From Psilocybe azurescens (Eukaryota; Basidiomycota; Agaricomycetes; Agaricales; Agrocybaceae): a stretch of 64,000 nucleotides of DNA. The stretch covers positions 1 through 64,000 of the forward strand of contig JAJIRX010000533.1 in assembly GCA_023853785.1 (NCBI GenBank), in the 5' to 3' direction. The position numbers and the translations under genes were made by a program. The notes beneath the pieces were generated by a model. It saw nothing but the letters and a program-made list of their open reading frames with translations. It did not search any database and was not told the DNA's origin. This document shows positions 56,978-64,000 of the stretch, in pieces; the stretch's first letter is position 1, and each line of letters begins with the position of its first letter.

Positions 56978-59101
56978 AGGTCTTTACACGGCCCCCTATT
57001 TTTTGGTCGGACTCCATTGAACTCGGGCATTGGAGAATGCCGAACACAAGCAGGATAAACCAACTGAGCCACAAAGGCTTATGGAAAATTATAAAATTAG
57101 TTAAATACATAGTGATGCGGCTGAAATTCTCGGCACTGCTCGGCACAGGACAAACAACAACATGCACGTGACATATTGATGCCATGTCAGTCTGTTGTTG
57201 ATTCCGACCCCAACCCTTTTCCTTCCACCACCACCACTGCCTTGTCAGTCGGAGCCAGGCAAGAGCCAACCCAACGCGACAGAGGACAAAAATGACTGTG
57301 ACAGCCACACCGGCGAGGGACGAGGACGGGGATGACTGCGACAGTGACAACAAGGATGCGGACGAGGATGCGGATGAGGACCACGACAAGGACCGCGAGG
57401 GCAAGGGCAAGGGCAAGGGCAAGGACCACAAGGGACTGCAAGGACAACGGCTAGGACCACAACCACAACCACAACAGTGAGGACCAAGACACCAGCGTGG
57501 ACCAGGACAAGGGCAAGGACGGCAGCAAGAGCAAGGACAGCAGTGAGGGCAAGGACAACAGCAAGGGCAAGGACAACAGCAAGGGCAAGTACGGTGGCGA
57601 GGGATGAGGACGGCCGGCAAGGACGAGGATGACGGCGAGGGCAAGTACAGCAGCGGGGACGAGGACGATGGCGAGGGCAAGTACAGCAGCGAGGACAAGT
57701 ACAGCGGCGAGGACAAGGATGGCGGCGAGGACATGGACGGCGGCGGGGACAAGGACAACAGCGAGGGCGAATACGGCAGCAAGGACAAGTATCGGCAGCA
57801 AGGACAAGTACGGCAGCAAGGACAAGTACGGCAGCAAGGACAAGTACAGCAGCAAGGACAAGTACAGCGGCAAGGACGAGGGCGTGGACGGCAAGGAGCG
57901 AGGACATGGACGGCAAGGACGAGGATGTGGACGCCGAGGGCGTGGATGTGGACAGCAAGGACGAGGACAACCCGCAATGACAGCACCGACGGATACCACC
58001 ATGGTGACAACAACACACGACAACAACACTGACACGACAATGACACCGACACGATGACAACACCGACACAGACCGCGACAACCTGTGACAAAGGGACCGA
58101 CAGGTGCCAGGAGAGGCACAGCGGACGATGACACTGACACGTACTACAACGGGTACGGACTGCGATGACACGTACCACCACAGTGACAGCAAGGACGACA
58201 GGGAGACAACCATGACATGCGACGATGGCAGCGGCGCATACCACGACATGTACGGATGACACCAACACGTACCACGGCGGGTACGGTCAACAACAACACC
58301 TGACGGCGACACCGACACATACAACAATGGGTACGGCTGACCACGACGTTGATAACATGGACAACGGCACCACCAATGTACCCTCCGCCCCCTTTTTCTG
58401 TTCTTTCTTTCTGTTTTTTCTTTTTTTGTTTCTTTTTTATTATGTTTTTATTTTATTTTTACCTGTATATAATCATGTAGTATATAGTTTTTAATATATT
58501 ATATTACATTGTCACATAAATTTAAGCTAAGATTAAAGTATTCCAGTTGGAATCCAATTGGATTCCATTCCATGTGAATTTAAAGTTGGACTTAGTGAAA
58601 TTCACAAAGTCAGATAATAATGTAGTATATAGTTTTCAATATATTATATTACATTGTTACATGAATTAAAGATAAGATTGAAGTATTATCCTAGTGACCT
58701 AGCTTCCTTAATATGGCTCCCAAAGCTTCCAAGAACATTGCTACTGTCCCTAACTCCCCTCCCAAGTCTGCAATTAAACCAGTGACAGTCCACTGGACAT
58801 CCACTGGACATCCACTGGACTCCACTGGACAGAGCACTCTTGGATCTGGTCTAATTAAGTGCTGAGAGTCCAGTGGAAGTCCAGTGGAAGTCCAATGGAA
58901 GTCCAACGGACTGGACAGTCTGGCCAGTCCACCTGTTTTCTGTCTTGAAGTGACTTGACCGGACTTTGACCAGAATTTGGCCGGACTCTGACTGGACTGG
59001 TACCAGAATTTTTTCAAGTCCAACGGAATCCATTGGAATTCGCTGGGTCCGGTGAAAGTCCATTGGAGTCCAACAGAAAATGGGGGCACTGTAAAGTACA
59101 C
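56978..59101. mobile_element. Element B: inverted copy of element A
   Basis: Ends AGGTCTTTACACGGCCCC and GGGGCACTGTAAAGTACAC are the reverse complements of the ends of A. The inside matches A in inverse order: TIR-proximal GGACTCC repeats, charged GC-rich block (57230-58370), the about 70-bp direct-repeat pair, and GGAATCCAATTGGATTCC near 58550. It is 2,124 bp against 2,375 bp; at least part of the difference lies in the repetitive block. The flanks are unrelated (dynamin left, Helitron right) and give no 9-bp duplication. Confidence 0.85.
57300..57960 (+). repeat. Charged coding minisatellite in element B
   Basis: Repeats of AGGACAAGTACGGCAGCA and GACGAGGACG-type units on the plus strand (gene sense), giving DEDGDD, GKGKGKD and SKDKYG peptides. 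Corresponds to 34000-34910 in A with a different repeat composition. Confidence 0.7.
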
Positions 59102-60306
59102 CCAAAGTGTGGTGTTTTACACTGGATGGCAGAGCATATTTCACATTCATCTGATCGCTTTCCCACATTTGGAATGTGCTGTTTTAGTGGGAAAATTGTT
59201 CTTCCAAAGCTGGATTATCCTCCTGCAGAATTAAATGCATTGCTTAGGAATAACATGCCCCAATCCAAAAACTTCCTGAATCATATCTGGCAGTATAATA
59301 ATGCTTTAGCCATAACCTCATTGGGAGTCACTGTTGATCATGCAATTAACAATAGGCCTGGACCTTATGTATTCAAAGTCCAAGGAAGGTTAACACATCG
59401 AGCTGGATCTCTTCTTCCTCAGATTGGTGTTACACCTTTATATGCTCAGCTATATATTTTTGATCCTGCTGAAGCTCTCAATTTCTGCATGCAGCATCCT
59501 GCAAACTCTGGGCTGGATAGAACCACTATGAGCATTCTTCAGGATATGCTATATCGTTTCCATTCAGGTGCACGGCTATACAAGCAAGCATTTGAAATAA
59601 CATGTAACATGCCTATAGACCAGCAATGCACAATTGCTCTTTGCTATGAACGTGAAACTGATTGCAGATGCTATAATGAACCATCAGCTGCATCCAATGA
59701 AGTGGCTATAATTCTTCCTGGAGATGGTGATGAAGTATATCCCAATGGCAGAGATATTGTCCTGAGACAAAGAGCTGGAGAAAGGCTGGAAACAATCAGT
59801 GAACTGCATCCCCTTTATCTTCCATTTCATTATGTTCTTCTTTTTCCAACTGGGCAGTTAGGCTGGCATCCTAACATTCCTTTTAATGAGGCTGCAGAAA
59901 TTGATGATGATCCTCCAGCTGCTGAGCAGGCTCCTAATGAGGATCAGGATGAGGAGGCTATTGAAGCTCCACAACCAAAAAAGCGAAAATACATCTCACA
60001 AACAGAATATTTCTGTTATCATCTTCATCCAAGGGAAGAAACAAATGAATCTCAACATTTGTTTTTGGCACAAAAACTTCTTCAGGAATTCATTGTAGAC
60101 TGTTGGGCAGCTTCAGAACAAAACAGATTACGGTGGGTTAGACAAAATCAGCAGAAATTCAGAAATGATACACATCAAGGTCTTATGGATGCTATTGCAG
60201 CTGATCCTAATGCTGAAGGTGCAAATGTTGGCCAAAGGACTATTTTGCCTTCTTCTTTTGCTGGAAGCACACGAAACATGATTCAGAACTGCCAGGATGC
60301 TCTTGC
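59102..60306 (+). pseudogene. Helitron Rep N-terminal domain (Helitron_like_N), truncated at both ends
   Basis: The open frame reads KCGVLHWMAEH, FGMCCFSGKIVLPKL, LLRNNMPQSKNFLNHIWQYN, ALAITSLGVT, FKVQGRLTHRAGSLLPQIGV and PLYAQLYIFDPAEA. It then reads YPNGRDIVLRQRAGE, LYLPFHYVLLFPTGQLGWHP and, near the end, FLAQKLLQEFIVDCWAASEQ, RTILPSSFAGSTRNMIQNCQ. These are the conserved steps of Helitron Rep proteins before the rolling-circle Tyr motif and helicase. Element B cuts the 5' side and the Gypsy-2 LTR cuts it at QDALAV. The frame is uninterrupted for about 1.2 kb. ATGs upstream in this frame lie inside B, so no native start is present. Confidence 0.85.
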
Positions 60307-60751
60307 TGTTACGACAAGTCTTTTTTCTTTTTTCTTTTTCTCTTTTCGTTTCTTTTCTTTTCCTTTTATTTGTCATCTTTCACATCATTGATACATCATC
60401 GTACGCTCTGATGAACTCTTCTTTCACTTCCATCTTTTATGATACATCTTTTGATGAACGTTCGATCTGTTTCTCTTATTCTTATATACATCTGCTGATG
60501 AACATTCAAACTCGTTTCAACTCGATCTGTTTCTCTTATTTTATATACATCTGTTGATGAACATTCAATCTCGTTTCAACTAGCTGTACAGTTCATAGTA
60601 TTTATACGAGGGAGCATCCACTGTATTCTTTAGCTAGTTCTTGAGAATCTACTCTGCTTTACTTGCTCTACCTGAACTTGAACTTGTTCTTGTACAAACG
60701 ATTGGCGGTTAGATTACGCACACTGCGTGACTCTAACTTGAAATCGTAACA
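60307..60751 (+). repeat. 5' LTR of Gypsy-2
   Basis: 445 bp, TGTTACGACAAG to ATCGTAACA. TATA-like TATTTATA at 60599-60606. The putative transcript start region AGCTAGTTCTT is at 60632-60642. Confidence 0.92.
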
Positions 60752-60752
60752 A

Positions 60753-60763
60753 AAGAACTAGCT
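60753..60763 (+). promoter_or_regulatory. Gypsy-2 self-priming-type primer-binding site
   Basis: AAGAACTAGCT lies one base after the LTR and is exactly complementary over 11 nt to 60632-60642 in the same LTR. The bases on each side do not pair. This is the same arrangement as Gypsy-1. Confidence 0.7.
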
Positions 60764-60995
60764 TCTCACTCTACCATACTGCTTCGTCCACAAGCGGTAT
60801 CGGGAGCTTGAACCAGACACCACGACATCTCGAAGCGGAACCTTCTCCGCGGACTACGACACCGACGACAGTGGTGAACGAACGCCTACATCAGACGTCC
60901 AACTCACTACCCGAACCCCAGGACTATCGTCAGGAGAAGAATACTTCACCGACGCCTCTGAACCCTCTGAAAACTCTGAACCAAACGAAACACAA

Positions 60996-61920
60996 ATGGT
61001 TGACCAAATGGCAGTCGATACCCCGAAGACAAGGGAACTCTCTCTTAACAAACCTCCACGCCCCTTCAACGGCGAACGGTTCAAGAGCAAGAAATTCCTT
61101 CAAGAATGTATCCTCTACATGGGGATCAACAAAGACGTCTACGACACCGAACCAAAGCGAATCGCGTTCATGCTCTCTTTCATGCAAGAAGGGAACGCGG
61201 TCGTCTGGAAACAACAATTCGTCCAGAACAAACTGAACCTCGACACGGGGGACATCGACTTACCAACATACAAAGAATTCATTAACGAATTCCAGAAGGC
61301 CTTCAAGCCGGAAGAAGAAGACATCGATGCATTGGACAAATTAAAAATGCTTCGACAAAAGAACCTGACCGCTGAACAACTAGTAACCAAGTTCAAATTA
61401 CTGGTTGGAGAAGCGGGGATGACCAACGACTCCGACACCGCAAATAAACTCCTGATCGAGATGTTCAAGACGGCGCTAAACCCAGCGCTAGTACAGAAGA
61501 TCATCATGTCCGAAAAGAAGCCCACCAAGATCGAAGAATGGTATGACAAAGCCATGTCTTTCGATAGGAGCTATCGACTTCGCAATGGCAATAAGAGGCC
61601 CGTCTCAATCGAACGCGCGATTCATTCCCAGATCCGCGCCAAAGAAAGACCCCTTTGCAATGGACGTTGACGCCATGACCACCGAAGAACAAACAAGCCT
61701 TATGAAAAAGGGGGCTTGTTTCAGATGCAAACAAACGGGACATCTCGCAGTAGATTGCCCTCTGAAGAAGAAGAACAATCCTTTCATACCCGAAGGAAGC
61801 GCCAAAGAAGAAATGGACAGCAAAAGACCTTCATGCCCATATCCGGGAGTTGAACATGGAGGAGAGAGAAGAACTGGCGAGTTTGGCGATGGGAGACCAG
61901 GAGGAGAATACCAACACTGA
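60996..61920 (+). pseudogene. gag: Gypsy-2 Gag
   Basis: ATG at 60996 (MVDQMAVDTPKTRELSLNKP). The helical Gag region includes FKSKKFLQECILYMGINKDV, FMLSFMQEGNAVVWKQQFV and LTAEQLVTKFKLLVGEAGM. Near 61620 the frame shifts to that of 61543-61920, which carries the zinc knuckle CFRCKQTGHLAVDC. Collinear with Gypsy-1 Gag. The acidic and Thr-rich frame upstream (60808-60995) may be an N-terminal extension. Stop near 61920. Confidence 0.85.
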
Positions 61921-61989
61921 GGATTTTTAAAACGGAGAACCGAATCGACGTCGGTCTCTCCACGATTAGGCATCTATTCTGTATTTATG

Positions 61990-62700
61990 GCTACGCTCGA
62001 GAATAAATCTATGCTTTTACCGATTTCATTCTCTGCCATAAAAAACGGAAAGCCACAAATCGTCGGGAAACCTCGGGTCTAATTGACTCTGGAGCTGGTG
62101 GAAAATTCATCGACCAAAACTACGCTAGGAAACTAGGACTTGAACAGAAGAATCTGAAGAGAAGCCTCACGGTGTACAACGTGGACGGAACTCTCAACAA
62201 GAAAGGAACAATCTCTACCTTTGTAGAACTCAATCTTACTATCGGGAACAGGACGAACAAGGAAATTCTATTTGTCTCAGGACTAGGACGACAAAAATTA
62301 TTTTAGGACTACCTTGGCTTCAGAAACGAAACCCTAACATCGATTGGGAAACTGGAAAAGTTAAATGGAGAGTTTCCAAATCTATCCGCACCACTACTAT
62401 GGAAGAAGAACTGGAAGAAGATGAACCGATCATGGACACCACGGATGCCCCACTCCGAAGATTTCAACGCTTTGGTAATAGATTTTATCGAAGCCAAAGA
62501 CTCCGAAGAACTGGACCAGGCATGGATCAACGCAAAACTACAGCTTCACAAACTCTGGCAATGGAACACGAAAACAGAACACCCGCTAAACCTCTGGAAG
62601 AACTTATTCCCCCGGACCTCCACGACTACCTCGGACTTTTCGACAAAAGGCAGCTGATCGATTTCCCATCTCAAGACCCTGGGATCACAAAATCGAACTG
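61990..62700 (+). pseudogene. pol: Gypsy-2 protease and linker
   Basis: The protease DSG motif is in LIDSGAGGKFIDQNYARKLG near 62080-62150, reached only after a 1-bp shift (the frame before it ends at TAA in GGTCTAATTG). FVELNLTIGNRTNKEILFVS follows and shifts again near 62300. 62399-62701 holds the linker to RT (PAKPLEELIPPDLHDYLGLF and then FDKRQLIDFPSQDPG). Confidence 0.75.
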
Positions 62701-62701
62701 A

Positions 62702-63252
62702 AACCTGAATTCAAACCAAAGCCATGCAAAGTCTACAGCCTCACCCCGGAAGAACAAATCGAACAGGACAAATTTCTTAAAGAAATGCTGGACAAAGGAT
62801 ACATCGTCAGATCAGAATCGGACATCGCATCGCCCTTTTTCTTTGTAGCCAAGAAAGACGGAAAACTACGGCCTTGTCAGGACTATCGATACCTAAACGA
62901 ATGGACAATAAAGAATGCCTACCCTTTGCAACGGATCCCAGATCTATTGGACAAACTCAAAGGAGCAAAATTCTTTACCAAACTCGACGTCAGGCAAGGA
63001 TACAACAATGTCCGCATTCGAAAGGAAGATCAACGGAAAGCCGCCTTCAAAACGAATCGAGGTCTCTTTGAACCCACGGTTATGTTCTTTGGATTATGCA
63101 ATTCCCCGGCCACTTTTCAATCTATGATGGATTCGCTGTTCGAAGGCGAAATATCTGGAGGATTCGTGATTATTTACATGGACGACATCTTAATCTTTGC
63201 AAAAACCAAGAAGATTTGGCAAAATACGAACGTATTGTCCTGCAAAGGCTAA
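62702..63252 (+). pseudogene. pol: Gypsy-2 reverse transcriptase
   Basis: EFKPKPCKVYSLTPEEQIEQ begins the RT; the open frame from 62785 reads [71 protein letters not shown] and the active site [10 protein letters not shown] at about 63165. The Arg codon that is a stop in Gypsy-1 is intact here (DVRQG). The frame shifts after IFAK near 63210. Confidence 0.9.
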
Positions 63253-64000
63253 AAGATAACGACCTGTACCTCAAACCGGAAAAATGCGTCTTCAGACAAC
63301 GAAAAGTCGAATACCTAGGAATGATAATCGAAGAAGGAAAAATCTCCATGGACCAATCGAAACTCAAAGGAATCCGAGACTGGCCCGCACCTACCACAGT
63401 CAAGCAAGTCAGAGGATTCCTGGGATTTGGGAATTTCTACCGAAAATTCATCCGGAAGTTCTCTACGGTGGCGCAACCCCTGAACGATCTCCTAAGAAAG
63501 GACAAGAAATTCGAATGGACAGATGCAGCTCAACGAGCATTTGACGAACTAAAACGACGATTCACGGAAGAACCGGTTCTCTCGATGCCCGACCCGAACA
63601 AACCGTTTCAAATCGAATGTGATGCCTCTAAATATGCATCTGGAGCCGTACTAACTCAACTCGATGGAAACGGGCGACAGACACCCATGTGCCTTTATTT
63701 CGAAAAACCTTCTCCGCTGACGGAAAGGAATTACGAAATCTACGATCGAGAACTCCTGGCAATTGTACGAAGCGTTGCAGGAATGGAGACACTACATTCA
63801 AGGATCTGAACACACGACGATCATTCATTCCGATCACAAGAACCTGACCTACTTCAGAAGCCCAAGAAACCTGAACAGACGGCAAGCTCGATGGTTATTA
63901 TACCTATCCGAATTCGATCTGAAACTAATCCACATGCCCGGGACGAAAATGATTCAATCTGACGCCTTATCAAGAAGGCCAGATTTCATACCAGACGAAG
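63220..64000 (+). pseudogene. pol: Gypsy-2 RT thumb and RNase H, runs out of the window
   Basis: [40 protein letters not shown] and [20 protein letters not shown] are followed by RNase H with [19 protein letters not shown] and [15 protein letters not shown]. After 63800 the frame shifts to [20 protein letters not shown], then [20 protein letters not shown], the start of the linker to integrase. The open frame labelled 63096 starts out of register; homology starts near 63220. Confidence 0.88.

Larger units (their letters stand above)
60307..64000 (+). mobile_element. Ty3/gypsy element Gypsy-2, 5' part, continues beyond the window
   Basis: The 5' LTR at 60307-60751 is followed by a primer-binding site, gag, protease, RT and RNase H in order. 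Integrase and the 3' LTR lie outside. It is related to Gypsy-1 (same LTR termini, collinear Pol) but is a distinct subfamily. It inserted into the Helitron gene. Confidence 0.93.

Noticed and set aside
31340..57960. Possible CRISPR arrays among the tandem repeats
   Set aside because: Units are head-to-tail without unique spacers and lie in coding minisatellites of a eukaryotic genome.
56865..58327. Large minus-strand frames (467 and 360 residues) in element B
   Set aside because: Ser/Pro/Cys-rich reading of the complement of charged repeats; only the last 40 residues (dynamin piece outside B) are meaningful.

Overview
The window looks like a stretch of a transposon-rich filamentous basidiomycete (Agaricomycete-type) chromosome. 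The evidence is the set of element families that fungi of this group share: KDZ DNA transposons with CxC2, CxC5 and CxC6 cysteine clusters, Helitrons with a DUF6570 region, chromodomain Ty3/gypsy and Ty1/copia elements. Short GT..AG introns of about 50-60 nt are also visible. No rRNA, tRNA, CRISPR array or intact housekeeping gene was seen. The only host-like remnants are a split dynamin-family GTPase and a broken DUF5077-like protein.

Layout. 2-5446: nearly complete Ty1/copia element (Copia-A). 5447-6767: 5'-truncated second copia (Copia-B). 6768-8451: remnant of a KDZ-like element (E0) whose right end cuts a Helitron gene (8452-10320, minus). 10917-17331: full chromodomain Ty3/gypsy element (Gypsy-1, minus) with a 5-bp target duplication. 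17332-26183: AT-rich region with two intron-rich unnamed genes and a copia RT scrap. 26184-33112: KDZ element E1, with a CxC5-CxC6 transposase gene and a companion gene. 33113-52817: an older relative, E4, broken by element A (33255-35629, 9-bp target duplication) and by a 12,969-bp KDZ element E3 (35742-48710). E3 has 249-bp perfect terminal inverted repeats and a 7-bp target duplication. 52818-53892: 3' fragment of another KDZ element (E5). 53893-56977: broken host-like genes and a solo LTR. 56978-59101: inverted copy of A (element B). 59102-60306: Helitron Rep fragment. 60307-64000: Gypsy-2, which runs off the window.

How it fits together. The window is a stack of nested insertions, and most insertions landed in genes of other transposons. 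E3 carries four genes: a KDZ transposase of the CxC2 type, a divergently transcribed partner gene, a Cys-cluster DNA-binding-like protein and an acidic Ser/Pro-rich protein. E1 and E4 carry a two-gene cassette on one strand: a companion gene with a charged hypervariable N-terminus, then the CxC5-CxC6 KDZ transposase. E0, E1, A, B and E4 share a right-end consensus near AGGTCTTT and GGAnTCC-type subterminal repeats.

Caution on reading frames. Nearly every element ORF is broken by 1-bp indels, many in homopolymers. The two Copia-A LTRs differ by seven indels and no substitutions. At least part of the apparent pseudogenisation may therefore be assembly or base-calling error, so broken genes are labelled with that doubt.
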